NCBI RefSeq assembly: GCF_040548735.1
Contig: NZ_JBEPSD010000001.1
Coordinates: forward strand, 806,001-870,000
Direction of reading: 5' to 3'
DNA length: 64,000 bases
Source: Rhodanobacter soli
Lineage (GTDB): Bacteria > Pseudomonadota > Gammaproteobacteria > Xanthomonadales > Rhodanobacteraceae
Shown: piece by piece, positions 47,708-57,567 of the stretch
Layout: the number at the start of each line of letters is the position of its first letter
Position numbering within the stretch: the stretch's first letter is position 1
Translations under genes and position numbers: made by a program
Notes under the pieces: generated by a model
What the model was told of the DNA's origin: nothing
Database searches by the model: none
The model's input: only the letters and a program-made list of their open reading frames with translations

Positions 47708-50023
47708 TTGGCCTTGCGCAGCATTGCATCACGGACGGCGCTGTGGGTCCTGGTCGGCTCCACCCTGGTGCTGGCAGCCATGGGCGCCTTGCTGCTCAAC
47801 CTGACCCGCACGCAGATCCTCGAACACACCCACCATGAGGCAGCCGCCCTGGCGGCCCATGCCGGCAGCCAGATCCAGGCCCGGATCGACCGTGTCGCGG
47901 TTTCGGCACGAATGCTTGCCGCGATCATCGACACCCGCCAGGACGACGCCGAACCGCTGCTGCGCGACACCCTGGCCGCGAACCTGGACATGGACGGGCT
48001 AGCCGCGGTATTCAGGCCCTCGCCGAATCCGGCCGACGCCCTGCCGTATTCGCCGTTCGTAAGCCGACTGGACGACGGCACCCTGACCAGCCGCGACCTC
48101 TCGCGCGACGCCAATCCTTACTGGAACAACAACTGGTTCCTCGGCGGACTTGGCTGCAGCAACGGCTGCTGGCAGCGACCGTTCTTTTCGCAGTCCCGGC
48201 ACCGCCAGCTGATCAACTACTCCGTGGCGATCAGCCGCGACGGACACCCGGTCGGCATCATCAACGCCGACGTCACGCTCGACTGGCTGCACCAGATACT
48301 CGGCAGCCTGGCCAAGCCCGAGGGCGCCTATGCCTTCGTGCTGGACAGCGATGGCAACTACCTGGCGCACGACAACCCCGACCTCGTAGGCAAGCGTGGC
48401 GCCGCCGCCCTGCTGGTCGCACTGGCCAGCGACCAGCCTGAATCGACGCGCCTGCCGGTGGCGCAAAACCCGCATGTACACGGAGCGGTCTGGGTTTATT
48501 CCGCCCCGATCGAGGGCACCCGTTGGCGACTTGGCCTGGTGGTCCCGGAATACCAGATCTATGCGGGGGTAAGGCGCATCTTCGTGCTGAGCCTCGCCCT
48601 GGGCCTGCTGGCCCTGCTGGGCGTCGCGCTGATCACGCTGCTGACCATCCGTCGCACGATGGCGCCGCTGGGGGTACTGGCCGACCGCGCCGAGCACGTC
48701 GCCCGCGGCGAACTGGATTTCGAGCTGCCGCCGCCGCGCCGCCCCGACGAGGTGGGACGCCTCACCCAATCCTTCGACCACATGCGCCGCGAACTGGCCC
48801 TGCACCTGGAGAACCTCGCCCGGGTGGCGCGGGAAAAGCAGCGGCTCGCCAGCGAACTGGAGATCGCCCACCAGATCCAGATCGGCCTGCTGCCGAGCGA
48901 GCACTATCTCGACGCCGTCTGCGCCTACTTCGAACTGCATGCGGCGCTGCGCCCGGCCCGGGCGGTCGGCGGCGACCTCTACAGCTATTTCATGCTCGAC
49001 CCGCAGCGCTTCTTCGTGATGGTCGGCGACGTTTCCGACAAGGGCATACCGGCCGCCCTGTTCATGGCGCAGACGATCACCCTGGCCAAGGCGCTGGCGC
49101 CGCGCGCGCAGACGCCACAGAATCTGTTGCGGCTGCTCAACCTCGAGCTGTGCCGCGGCAACGACAGCTGCATGTTCGTCACCCTGCTGTGCGGCCTGCT
49201 GGATACCGGCAACGGCAGCCTGGTACTGGCCAGCGCCGGACACGAGCCGCCGATCCTGTGCGGCCGCGGCGCGCCGCAGCTGCTGGACTTCCCCACCGGC
49301 GCGGTGCTCGGGCTGTACGAAGACTCCGACTACCCGGAACATCGCCTGCGCCTGCGCCAGGGCGAGACCTTGCTGATGTATACCGACGGCATCACCGAGG
49401 CCAGCGACGACGAGCAGCGGATGTACGGCATCGAGCGCACCGTGGAAAGCCTTGCCCAGGTGCCGCCGACGGCCCCCACCGCCGGCTACATCGAACGGCT
49501 GCTGGGCGACGTGGACCGTTTCGTGGCGGAAGCCGCGCAGGCCGACGACATCACCGTGCTCGCGCTGACCTGGCATGGGGCCACGGCGCCGGGTACCGAG
49601 ATAAGCATCGGCAACCAGCTGGCCGACGTGTTCGGCGCGCTCGACCGCTGCGAGAACCTGCTGCTGGAAGCCGACGTGCCGGCCGCGTTGCGCGGCGACA
49701 TGCGGCTGGTGCTGGAGGAGTTGATGGTCAATACCGTCGAATACGGCTATCCCGACGGGCGCCCCGGCCGAATCCGCATCCTGCTGCAACCCCAGCCGGA
49801 CGCCGTCGCGGTCGAGTTGATCGACGATGGCGGCCCCTTCGACCCGCTGCAATCGGCCACTCCCGACCTTACCGGCGACCTCGCCGACCGTGAACAGGTC
49901 GGCGGTCTCGGCATCCATCTCGCGCGCACCATGGCCAGCGAAATGCGCTATACACGGGACGCCGACGGCAACCACCTGCTGCTTCGCTTCACCTACCCGA
50001 ACCTGGACGAATCTCCGCCATGA
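47708..50023 (+). CDS. Membrane sensor with SpoIIE phosphatase and anti-sigma-type kinase domains
   Basis: Partner-switching regulator, 771 aa. Order: membrane span (about 9-30), periplasmic Cache-type sensor (about 35-285), second span (about 290-315), HAMP linker (about 316-370), coiled segment, PP2C/SpoIIE phosphatase (about 390-600, metal site GGDLY with Asp423), then a GHKL ATPase of the anti-sigma kinase type (about 625-765, N-box LEELMVNTVEYGY). The phosphatase would dephosphorylate the STAS antagonist encoded next while the kinase would phosphorylate it, so both opposing activities share one chain. The start is TTG at 47708 with AGGGGGA 7 bp upstream; no ATG fits. Its stop overlaps the STAS start (ATGA). 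Confidence 0.85.
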   Translation: MALRSIASRTALWVLVGSTLVLAAMGALLLNLTRTQILEHTHHEAAALAAHAGSQIQARIDRVAVSARMLAAIIDTRQDDAEPLLRDTLAANLDMDGLAAVFRPSPNPADALPYSPFVSRLDDGTLTSRDLSRDANPYWNNNWFLGGLGCSNGCWQRPFFSQSRHRQLINYSVAISRDGHPVGIINADVTLDWLHQILGSLAKPEGAYAFVLDSDGNYLAHDNPDLVGKRGAAALLVALASDQPESTRLPVAQNPHVHGAVWVYSAPIEGTRWRLGLVVPEYQIYAGVRRIFVLSLALGLLALLGVALITLLTIRRTMAPLGVLADRAEHVARGELDFELPPPRRPDEVGRLTQSFDHMRRELALHLENLARVAREKQRLASELEIAHQIQIGLLPSEHYLDAVCAYFELHAALRPARAVGGDLYSYFMLDPQRFFVMVGDVSDKGIPAALFMAQTITLAKALAPRAQTPQNLLRLLNLELCRGNDSCMFVTLLCGLLDTGNGSLVLASAGHEPPILCGRGAPQLLDFPTGAVLGLYEDSDYPEHRLRLRQGETLLMYTDGITEASDDEQRMYGIERTVESLAQVPPTAPTAGYIERLLGDVDRFVAEAAQADDITVLALTWHGATAPGTEISIGNQLADVFGALDRCENLLLEADVPAALRGDMRLVLEELMVNTVEYGYPDGRPGRIRILLQPQPDAVAVELIDDGGPFDPLQSATPDLTGDLADREQVGGLGIHLARTMASEMRYTRDADGNHLLLRFTYPNLDESPP

Positions 50024-50412
50024 CGCTCAGCCTGCACCATGAATTCTCCACGCCCGATCGTGTCGTCGTGCACGTGGGCGGCCGCCTCGACGCGATGACC
50101 TTCGGCGAACTCGATGAGGCCATGCTGGCCCTGCTGCCCCGGCTCGGCGACGGCGGCACCGTGGTGGTCGACCTCGCCGGACTGGAATACGTCAGCAGCG
50201 CCGGACTGCGCAGTTTCGCCCGGATCCGCAAGAGCATGCGCGCCCGCAACGGCCACACCCTGCTGCTGAACCCGCAGCCGCAGGTACGCAAGGTGTTCGA
50301 CATCGTCAAGGCGGTGCCGGTGAATGAGGTCTTCACCAGCACGCAGGAGCTCGACGCCTACCTGGACCGCATGCAGCGGCAGATCACCGAAGGCGACAAC
50401 GACGACGCCTGA
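50020..50412 (+). CDS. STAS-domain anti-sigma factor antagonist
   Basis: SpoIIAA/RsbV-like protein of 130 aa. The STAS fold has its phosphorylatable serine in DLAGLEYVSSAGLR (Ser59/Ser60). Target of the phosphatase and kinase domains in the preceding gene, with which it overlaps 4 bp. The downstream partner (an anti-sigma factor, a diguanylate cyclase or other effector) is not nearby. The C-terminal 15 residues are acidic. Confidence 0.9.
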   Translation: MTLSLHHEFSTPDRVVVHVGGRLDAMTFGELDEAMLALLPRLGDGGTVVVDLAGLEYVSSAGLRSFARIRKSMRARNGHTLLLNPQPQVRKVFDIVKAVPVNEVFTSTQELDAYLDRMQRQITEGDNDDA

Positions 50413-50422
50413 GCGGCAGCCG

Positions 50423-52420
50423 TCAGCGTACCGGCGCGGGCAGTGCCAGCGGATCGCCGCTGTAGATCGCCACATGCGGCACGCCGTCCGCGCCGATCCA
50501 GCCGCGGTACATGCCCTCGGTGTTGAACGGCATCGACACGCTGCCATCCGCGCCCAGGATGATCGCGCCGCCGTCGCCGCCCATCTGCGGGATCTCGTCG
50601 TTGATCACCGCCTGCCCGGCCTGCTGCGCCGACTCGTCCAGCATCGCCATGCGCAGGCAGATCTCGCGCGCGGCGGAAACCCGGATGTAGAACTCGCCCC
50701 AGCCCGTGCCCGACACCGCGCAGGCGGCGTTCGCATAGGTGCCGGCGCCGACGATCGGCGAATCGCCCACGCGGCCGTAGCGCTTGTCGGTCATGCCGCC
50801 GGTCGACGTGCCGGCAGCAAGCCGGCCCTGGCTGTCGCGGGCGAGCGCGCCGACGGTGCCGAAGTGCTTGAGCGCCATCAGCCGTTCTGTCAGCGATACA
50901 CCGGCCGCATCGTCCTTCAACGCCTTCTGCAACTCCTGCCAGCGTCGGTCGGTGCGGAAATACGACGGATCCACCAGCTTGAATCCCTGCTCCGTGGCGA
51001 AGGTCTCCGCACCGTCGCCGACCATCATCACGTGCGGCGAACGCTCCATCACGGCGCGCGCCAGCAGGATCGGATTCCTCACGCGATGCACTCCCGCCAC
51101 CGCGCCCGCGGCCAGCGTCGAGCCATCCATGATCGAGGCATCGAGCTCGTTCTTGCCGTCATGGGTGAACACGGCGCCCTTGCCGGCGTTGAACAGCGGG
51201 TCGTCTTCCAGCACGGTGATCGCCGCCGCCACTGCATCGGTCGCGGTCTTGCCGCTCTTCAGCTCGGCGTAGCCCTTGCGCAGGGCAAGCTCAAGGGCCG
51301 CGCGCGCCCCGGCTTCGATCTGCGGTGTCATGCTGGCGCGTTCCACGCCCGCGCCACCATGAATCACCAACAGCGGTGCGTGTTCGCCGCGCAGGGTCAG
51401 CTCGCCGTCGTGGACATCGGCGATCGCATCGAACACTGGCTGGCTGACCTTGAAATCCTTCAGGTCGATGCGGCTTTGCGTACCCACACCGGTGACGCGC
51501 GTGCCGCGATAGTCGAGCGGCTTGCCTGCCTCGATCCGTTCCGGCGACCCCTTCGGCTGCACCAGCCAGGCGAAGCCATTGTCGATGGTGAAGAGCCGGC
51601 CGATGCCGTTGCCGTCGACGCACAACGCCGCATCCTGATCCACGCCCAGACCCACGACATCGGCGTGCCCGGCATGACGCAGGTTGGCGACGAACGCAAT
51701 CAGCCGCCCCAACCGGTCGCGCTTGTGAAAATGCGTATCGGTGACCACTCGCTGCATGTTCGGCAGATGCATGAAATCGCCGACCAGGGTCATGCCCTTG
51801 CCGAGCGGATCGCGCATCGCCTCTTTCGACGTGATGCTGCCGCCATCCATCGCGCCATAGGCGTGGGCGCCGAGGATGGCCAGCCCGGCGCTGGTGCCGC
51901 CGATCGGTTTGCCGTGTTCCACGTGCTGGTTCAGCGCCACGTTCAACGGCGTGCCCTTCCAGAAATTCACGTAATTGGCCTGATCGCCACCAGCAATGAA
52001 AATGCCGTCGGCATGCCGCACGATGTCCAGCACCTTCGGATCGCTGGCCGCCTCGCGGCGGTGGAACACCAGCGTCTGCACCGACGCGACACCGCCGACC
52101 TCGGTGTAGAACTCCTTCTGCATGTCGTCCTCGCCGGAGGCGCGAAGGATCACGAAATGACCGTGTCCGCCCCTGGCTGCAAACCATGCGAATGCCTTGT
52201 GCGGCCACTTGCCTCCGCCCATCAGCATCAGGGCCGCCTCGGTGCGCCCCGGCGTCGGCGCTTTCAGATCGCCGATCTGGTAGTACTCGTAGCCCTGCCG
52301 GATCGCCGCCGAATCCGGCGACGCCGCTGCCGCCGCACTGCATGCCATCAGCAGGCACAGGGAAAACACCAGCGAAAAACCGGTGCGGAGAAAGTGCTGC
52401 GAACGGCTGGGCGAAGTCAT
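50423..52420 (-). CDS. Exported cyanophycinase fused to isoaspartyl peptidase/L-asparaginase
   Basis: Two-domain enzyme, 665 aa. After an N-terminal signal (about 1-33; LLMAC resembles a lipobox) comes an S51 cyanophycinase-like domain (about 55-310): nucleophile Ser177 in GGTSAGL, FIAGGDQANY near 141, and DTHFHKRDRLGRL near 228 with His230. Then an Ntn-hydrolase of the plant-type asparaginase/IaaA family (about 345-655): NAGKGAVF at 411-418, autoproteolysis site with Thr522 in HFGTVGA, and substrate residues in GTGWGEF. The first would cut multi-Arg-poly-Asp (cyanophycin) to beta-Asp-Arg dipeptide and the second would split that dipeptide. Substrate is inferred from families, not shown. Divergent from the sigma factor gene. 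Confidence 0.83.
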   Translation of the reverse strand: MTSPSRSQHFLRTGFSLVFSLCLLMACSAAAAASPDSAAIRQGYEYYQIGDLKAPTPGRTEAALMLMGGGKWPHKAFAWFAARGGHGHFVILRASGEDDMQKEFYTEVGGVASVQTLVFHRREAASDPKVLDIVRHADGIFIAGGDQANYVNFWKGTPLNVALNQHVEHGKPIGGTSAGLAILGAHAYGAMDGGSITSKEAMRDPLGKGMTLVGDFMHLPNMQRVVTDTHFHKRDRLGRLIAFVANLRHAGHADVVGLGVDQDAALCVDGNGIGRLFTIDNGFAWLVQPKGSPERIEAGKPLDYRGTRVTGVGTQSRIDLKDFKVSQPVFDAIADVHDGELTLRGEHAPLLVIHGGAGVERASMTPQIEAGARAALELALRKGYAELKSGKTATDAVAAAITVLEDDPLFNAGKGAVFTHDGKNELDASIMDGSTLAAGAVAGVHRVRNPILLARAVMERSPHVMMVGDGAETFATEQGFKLVDPSYFRTDRRWQELQKALKDDAAGVSLTERLMALKHFGTVGALARDSQGRLAAGTSTGGMTDKRYGRVGDSPIVGAGTYANAACAVSGTGWGEFYIRVSAAREICLRMAMLDESAQQAGQAVINDEIPQMGGDGGAIILGADGSVSMPFNTEGMYRGWIGADGVPHVAIYSGDPLALPAPVR

Positions 52421-52616
52421 CGGTCAATGGTCCGTCGGGGAGGATGCAACGTGGTTTTCCAAACGATGGCGCAACGCGAGCGATCGCGCACAGTGCAATG
52501 GTCGGGACGAACGGGCGGCGCATATCCCCCACCCGATGCACGTATTGCAGGCCATGTGGCCACACAGGCGTCATGACGCTGTCATTGGCGCGTGGATTGG
52601 CGTTACTGTCCGCGGC

Positions 52617-53204
52617 GTGGACGACTCACTCGACAACTGGTTCATTCGCGAAATCCTCGTGCACGAGCGCGCGCTGATGCGCTATCTGCTGCGCAGTTGG
52701 TACCGGCGCGACGAAATCCACGACCTGCGCCAGGACATCTACGTACGCGTCTACGAGGCGGCTGCGAAGGCGCGCCCGGCGATGCCCAAGTCCTTCATGT
52801 TCACCACCGCGCGTCACCTGATGACCGACCGGCTGCGTCGTGCGCGTGTCGTCTCGATCGATGCCGTGGGTGATTTGGACGCCCTGAACGTCTTGATAGA
52901 TGAGGTTTCGCCGGAACGCCGATTGAGCGCGCGGCAAGAGCTGAAGCAGCTGACCGAAGCCTTTGACCGCCTGCCCGACCGCTGCCGCGAAGTGGTGTGG
53001 CTGCGCAGGGTCGAGGAACTACCGCAAAAGGAAGTGGCGCTGCGCATGGGCATCGGCGAGAAGACAGTGGAAAAGCAGGTCGCCAAGGGCATGCGGCTGA
53101 TCGCGGAATATTTTTACGGCGGCGGCCACACGCACCGCTCGCGGGAACGCGCGGCGGCGGACGCCGAGCATGGAGATGGCCATGGCCAGCAGCAGGCAGA
53201 TTGA
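52617..53204 (+). CDS. ECF-type RNA polymerase sigma factor (FecI-like)
   Basis: Small sigma-70 factor, about 195 aa. Region 2 (about 20-85, with DEIHDLRQDIYVRVYEAA and SFMFTTARHLMTDRLRR) and region 4 HTH (about 120-175, LPDRCREVVWLRRVEELPQKEVA) are clear. It would be released by the FecR protein next door to drive the TonB receptor operon. No ribosome site marks a start: GTG 52617 gives the homologue-like start VDDSLDNWFIREI; ATG 52554 is an alternative. Its 3' end overlaps the fecR-like gene by 23 bp. Confidence 0.85.
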   Translation: MDDSLDNWFIREILVHERALMRYLLRSWYRRDEIHDLRQDIYVRVYEAAAKARPAMPKSFMFTTARHLMTDRLRRARVVSIDAVGDLDALNVLIDEVSPERRLSARQELKQLTEAFDRLPDRCREVVWLRRVEELPQKEVALRMGIGEKTVEKQVAKGMRLIAEYFYGGGHTHRSRERAAADAEHGDGHGQQQAD

Positions 53205-54294
53205 ACTGATCGCCTCCGCCTGGCTGGCCAGGCGCGACGGGGCCGAGTGGACCGCGCACGACCAGTTGCAACTGGATGCGTGGCTGCAGGAATCCACCGC
53301 ACACCGCGTGGCGTATCTGCGCCTGGACGCCGCGTGGCGACAAAGCGATCGCCTGAAGGCGCTCGGCGCCGGCGTACCCGCAGGGGCCGTGCCCGAACGC
53401 GGAGCGTGGGGAATGGCTCCGCTTCCGGAGTCCCGCGCGACGCCATCCGAATCCGGCACCGATGGCGAACCGTCCGCGCCGGCGAGGGTCGCTGCGGCAC
53501 GTCACCTCAGTGCTTTGTCGCCTGCCACGCGCAAGTTGCCGAAGAGCCGACCGCGCCGGCTGCTTCGCTACGCCACGGCCGGCTTCGCGCTGGTCGTGCT
53601 GGCATCGCTGGCATGGGGCTGGCGGCATTACGCGGCGGTGGATCAGGCCTCGTACCGCACCGCGATCGGTGGCCTGCAGGATGTGCCGTTGCCCGACGGT
53701 TCGGTGATCACGCTGAGCAGCGACAGCCGCATCCTGGTCACGCTTTCCCGCAGCGAGCGCCACATCGACCTCCAGCAGGGCGAGGCGTTCTTCAAGGTCG
53801 CCAAGGATCCCGGCCGTCCGTTCGTGGTCAGCGCCGGCGATCGCCGCGCGATCGCGGTCGGCACGCGCTACGACGTGCGCCGCGATGCGGCTGAACTGCG
53901 CGTCATCGTGACCCAGGGCGTGGTGCGGCTGGAGTCGGACAACGGACCGGGCGGACGCCGCCGGCCGAGCACCCTGCTGCCTGCCGGCAGCATCGCATTG
54001 GCCAGCGACGCCGGCGTGGTGGTGAACTCGGGCTCGGTGCAGCAGGCGGAGGAGTTCCTCAGCTGGCGCAGTGGCTTCCTTTCCTTCCACGACACGCCGC
54101 TGGCTTCGGCCGCCGCGGAATTCAATCGCTACAACGCCCGCAAGATCGTCATCGGCGACGCCTCGATCGGCAGCTTGCGGGTGGGCGGCAATTTCCGCTG
54201 GTCCAATGCGGAGACGTTCGTACGGCTGCTGGAGCTGGGTTTCCCGGTCCGCGCCGTGCACGGCAAGGACGTCATCGTGCTGAAGAGCCGCTAG
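53182..54294 (+). CDS. FecR family anti-sigma/sigma-regulator
   Basis: FecR-type transmembrane regulator, about 370 aa. Cytoplasmic N-domain with AxxWLARRDG (about 10-22) binds the sigma factor; a membrane span lies near 124-145 (ATAGFALVVLASLAWGW); the periplasmic FecR domain follows, with PDGSVITLSSDSRILV and LQQGEAFFKVAKDPGRPFVV and a C-terminal secretin/STN-like part. ATG 53182 is chosen because GGAG lies 6 bp before it; ATGs at 53170 and 53176 are less well placed. It sits between sigma factor and receptor, the usual order. Confidence 0.87.
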   Translation: MASSRQIELIASAWLARRDGAEWTAHDQLQLDAWLQESTAHRVAYLRLDAAWRQSDRLKALGAGVPAGAVPERGAWGMAPLPESRATPSESGTDGEPSAPARVAAARHLSALSPATRKLPKSRPRRLLRYATAGFALVVLASLAWGWRHYAAVDQASYRTAIGGLQDVPLPDGSVITLSSDSRILVTLSRSERHIDLQQGEAFFKVAKDPGRPFVVSAGDRRAIAVGTRYDVRRDAAELRVIVTQGVVRLESDNGPGGRRRPSTLLPAGSIALASDAGVVVNSGSVQQAEEFLSWRSGFLSFHDTPLASAAAEFNRYNARKIVIGDASIGSLRVGGNFRWSNAETFVRLLELGFPVRAVHGKDVIVLKSR

Positions 54295-54426
54295 CGAACC
54301 TCGCACTCCGCCGGCCGCTGTGGACCGCTGCGCGCACGAAGAAAGACGACGGGGGGATTTGCAGCGCACGTTCGTCACGCTAATCAATGGCGCCATCGTG
54401 CGCGCCACCCTGGGGAGAGGGTAACC

Positions 54427-57400
54427 ATGATCCGTTCGTTCCGCACCAGCGTGCTCGCTTTGGCCTGCTCGCTATCCGTCGCCGCTTACGCGCAGACCAA
54501 CGCCGTCCGGCCCGTCAGCATTCCCGCCGGAGATCTCGTCACGGCCCTCGACAGCCTGGCCCGGCAGTCGGGCGCGCAATTCATCTATCAGGCGGATCAG
54601 TTGCGCGGCCTGCGCACGCGAGGGGTCAGCGGCTCGCTGTCCACCGACGACGCCCTCAAACAGCTGCTCAACGGCAGCGGCTTCACGGTCCATCACGATG
54701 TCTCCGGCGCCATGGTGATCGTGAAGGGTGATAGTCCGGTCGTCCCCCCGCCATCGTCCCGCTCGACATCGGCGAGCCGCCCGGCGCCCGACAGCGCCGA
54801 TCAAGCATCGGCCACCAAGCTGCAGGCGGTCGTGGTGACCGGCTCACGCATTCCGCGCGCGCAGATCGAGGGGCCGGCGCCGGTCACCACCATCACCGCG
54901 CAGGACATCGCCCGCAACGGCTTCGCCACCGTCTCCGACGTGATGACCTCGCTCACCCAGAACCTCGGCGCGCTCGACAACAACCAGAGCACGGACGGAT
55001 TCTCGCCCGGCGCGCAGGCCGTCGACTTGCGCGGACTCGGCCCCAACCACACCCTGGTGCTGGTCAACGGCCGGCGCATTGCCGACTACCCGCAGGCCTA
55101 CGACGGCAACAGCAACTTCACCGACATTTCCAATCTGCCGACCTCGCTGATCGATCGCGTGGAAATCCTGAGCGGCAGCGCCTCCGCGATCTACGGCTCC
55201 GATGCGATGTCGGGCGTGATCAACTTCATCCTGAAAAAGAAGGCCGACGGCACCACCATCGATTACCGCGTCGGCGACACCCAGCACGGCGGCGGCAGTT
55301 CGCAACGGTTCCAGATAAGCAGCGGCTTTTCGAAGGGTCGGTTCGACTCGGTATTCGGCCTGGAACTCTACGAGGCCCAACCAATATGGGACTACCAGCG
55401 CAGCTTCACCGATTCGCGCCTGGACAGCCCGAGCGACCGCATCGTGGCCGGCCATACGTTCGTTCGCCAGGACATCAACGGCAATTACCTCGATCCGGGC
55501 AAGGCCACTTGCGACAGCCTGTCCCACCTGGACCAGGGTTCGGTTTTCTATGCGTCGCGTTCCGGCTATGCGCCCGACAACAACGGCGGACCCGGCTATT
55601 ACTGCGGAAGCTACGAGGACCTCGACTACGGCACGCTGGAGAACGGGCGCAGGTCCGCCAACTTCTTCGGCTCGGCCACTTTCCATGTCAATGACCACGT
55701 CGATCTGTTCCTGGACGTGCTGGCCGGCACGTCCCACCAGGACAGCTACAACACGTCCCTGAAATGGCTGAACTGCGAGAAGCTCAACGGCGATTGCACG
55801 CCCACGCCGTTCTACAACCAGGCCACCGGCCAGGTCGAACAATGGGAGCGCAACTACTTCACGCTCGAGGAAAACGGCGGCCTGAAACCCGGCGAGATCC
55901 GCAACATCAACAACACGCTGTCGCTGACCACCGGCATGAAGGGCAGTTTCGGCCAGGACGACCAGTGGGATTACGAGGCCTCGTTCAGCCATTCGCAAAA
56001 CCAGCTCAAGAGCAAATGGCCGGCGCTGGTCGCGGCAAAGGCGCAGGCCCTGTACCTGGGACCGTCGCTGGGTGTCGATCCGGACAGTGGCTACCAGATC
56101 TACAACGCGCCGCTCAGCCGCTTCTACACGCCGCTGACCGTGGCGCAGTTCCGTTCCATCACCCAGGACTCGATCGACCGGGACAAGAGCCGCTCCGAGG
56201 ACTGGTCCGTCACCCTCAGCAACACCGAACTGTTCCATCTGCCGGCAGGTCCGGTCGGTTTCGCCGCCGTGGCCGAATACGGCAACCAGTATTTCGGACT
56301 GAAGGCCGATCCGCTCTCGCTCGACGGCAGCTATTACGGCCTGCATAACGCCGTGGCGGTCGGTTCGCGCGACCATTCCGGGCTCGGTGCGGAATTCAGC
56401 GTGCCAGTGTTCTCGCAGCTCATGCTCACCGCTGCGGGCCGCTACGACAGATACGAATACGGCGCCAACGCGTCGGGCAAGGCCACCTATGCGCTCGGCT
56501 TCGAATACCGCCCTTTCAAGACGCTGTTGCTGCGCGGCTCGCTGGGCACGGGCTTCCGCGCGCCCGATCTTTCCTATCTCTATGCCGGCGACAGCGGCTC
56601 CAGTTCCAGCGGAACGGACTATTACCAGTGCCGCCTCGATGAACCGGACAGCGGCCCGGACTACTACGACAACTGCAGCAACGGCAATGTGGATTTCAAC
56701 GGGCGCAGCCACGGCAGCACCGCGCTGAAGGACGAAACCAGCAAATCCCTGACCTACGGCTTCGTGTACTCGCCGACCCCGAACCTGGACTTCACCGCCG
56801 ACTACTACAACATCCGGGTGAACAACGAGGTCGAATACCAGGACAGCGACAAGGTCCTGCGCGAGGAGGCGGATTGCCGTCTCGGCGTGGACGCCAACGG
56901 CGCCCCGGTGGACGGCAATTCGTCGTTCTGCCAGCAGGTCGAGAGCCAGGTCGTGCGCAATTCGCCGACCGCTGGCTACAACCCGAACGGCATCACCTCG
57001 GTGCTGGTGCTTCCGATCAACGCCGCCACGGATCACACCTCCGGCGTCGACTTCGACACGCGCTACCGCCTGGCCACCGAGAGGTTCGGCAAGTTCGATT
57101 TCCACGTCGGCGCGACCTACGTGATCATGCACCGGACGCGGCTCTCGCCCGACTCGCCGGTCGACAACGAAATGACCGACATCTACTACTACCTGATCCC
57201 GCGTACCAAGGCGAACGCCTCGGTGACGTGGACCTTCCGCGATTTCACCACCACGCTCTACGGCTCGCGCATGGGCGGCATACCGAACTACGACGGCACC
57301 CTTCGTCTCGCTCCGACCTTCAATTACAACGCGACGCTCAGCTACAACATCACGAAGAACTTCAACCTGTCGCTGGCCATCGACAACCTGTTCGACACCA

Positions 57401-57522
57401 AGCCGCGGCGCGATCCCACCTGGACCAGCTACCCGTATTACTACATCCCCTGGAACAACCCGACCGGCCGCGCCTTCTTCCTGGAAGCGAGCATGAAACT
57501 GGGCGGCAGCCATAGTGAGTGA
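54427..57522 (+). CDS. TonB-dependent outer-membrane receptor with N-terminal STN signalling domain
   Basis: Receptor of 1031 aa. Signal peptide (about 1-23, ending YAQ), STN domain (about 30-100, with DALKQLLNGSGF) that talks to FecR, Ser/Pro-rich linker, plug domain (about 140-265, VVVTGSRIPRAQIEG, SGSASAIYGSDAMSGVINF) and a 22-strand barrel. The last barrel strand (RAFFLEASMKL) is followed by a short GGSHSE tail instead of ending in an aromatic residue. Together with the ECF sigma and FecR genes it forms a cell-surface signalling unit. Ligand is not predictable; the neighbouring peptidases suggest a peptide. No siderophore genes are nearby. Confidence 0.9.
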   Translation: MIRSFRTSVLALACSLSVAAYAQTNAVRPVSIPAGDLVTALDSLARQSGAQFIYQADQLRGLRTRGVSGSLSTDDALKQLLNGSGFTVHHDVSGAMVIVKGDSPVVPPPSSRSTSASRPAPDSADQASATKLQAVVVTGSRIPRAQIEGPAPVTTITAQDIARNGFATVSDVMTSLTQNLGALDNNQSTDGFSPGAQAVDLRGLGPNHTLVLVNGRRIADYPQAYDGNSNFTDISNLPTSLIDRVEILSGSASAIYGSDAMSGVINFILKKKADGTTIDYRVGDTQHGGGSSQRFQISSGFSKGRFDSVFGLELYEAQPIWDYQRSFTDSRLDSPSDRIVAGHTFVRQDINGNYLDPGKATCDSLSHLDQGSVFYASRSGYAPDNNGGPGYYCGSYEDLDYGTLENGRRSANFFGSATFHVNDHVDLFLDVLAGTSHQDSYNTSLKWLNCEKLNGDCTPTPFYNQATGQVEQWERNYFTLEENGGLKPGEIRNINNTLSLTTGMKGSFGQDDQWDYEASFSHSQNQLKSKWPALVAAKAQALYLGPSLGVDPDSGYQIYNAPLSRFYTPLTVAQFRSITQDSIDRDKSRSEDWSVTLSNTELFHLPAGPVGFAAVAEYGNQYFGLKADPLSLDGSYYGLHNAVAVGSRDHSGLGAEFSVPVFSQLMLTAAGRYDRYEYGANASGKATYALGFEYRPFKTLLLRGSLGTGFRAPDLSYLYAGDSGSSSSGTDYYQCRLDEPDSGPDYYDNCSNGNVDFNGRSHGSTALKDETSKSLTYGFVYSPTPNLDFTADYYNIRVNNEVEYQDSDKVLREEADCRLGVDANGAPVDGNSSFCQQVESQVVRNSPTAGYNPNGITSVLVLPINAATDHTSGVDFDTRYRLATERFGKFDFHVGATYVIMHRTRLSPDSPVDNEMTDIYYYLIPRTKANASVTWTFRDFTTTLYGSRMGGIPNYDGTLRLAPTFNYNATLSYNITKNFNLSLAIDNLFDTKPRRDPTWTSYPYYYIPWNNPTGRAFFLEASMKLGGSHSE

Positions 57523-57567
57523 ACCGGAGCGAGATCCCTTGGACGGCATCTCGACCGGCGGACGCCC

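Noticed and set aside
46909-47838. Plus-strand frame running from tRNA-Tyr into the thioesterase and SpoIIE gene starts
   Set aside because: It passes through a tRNA and a better supported gene on the other strand.
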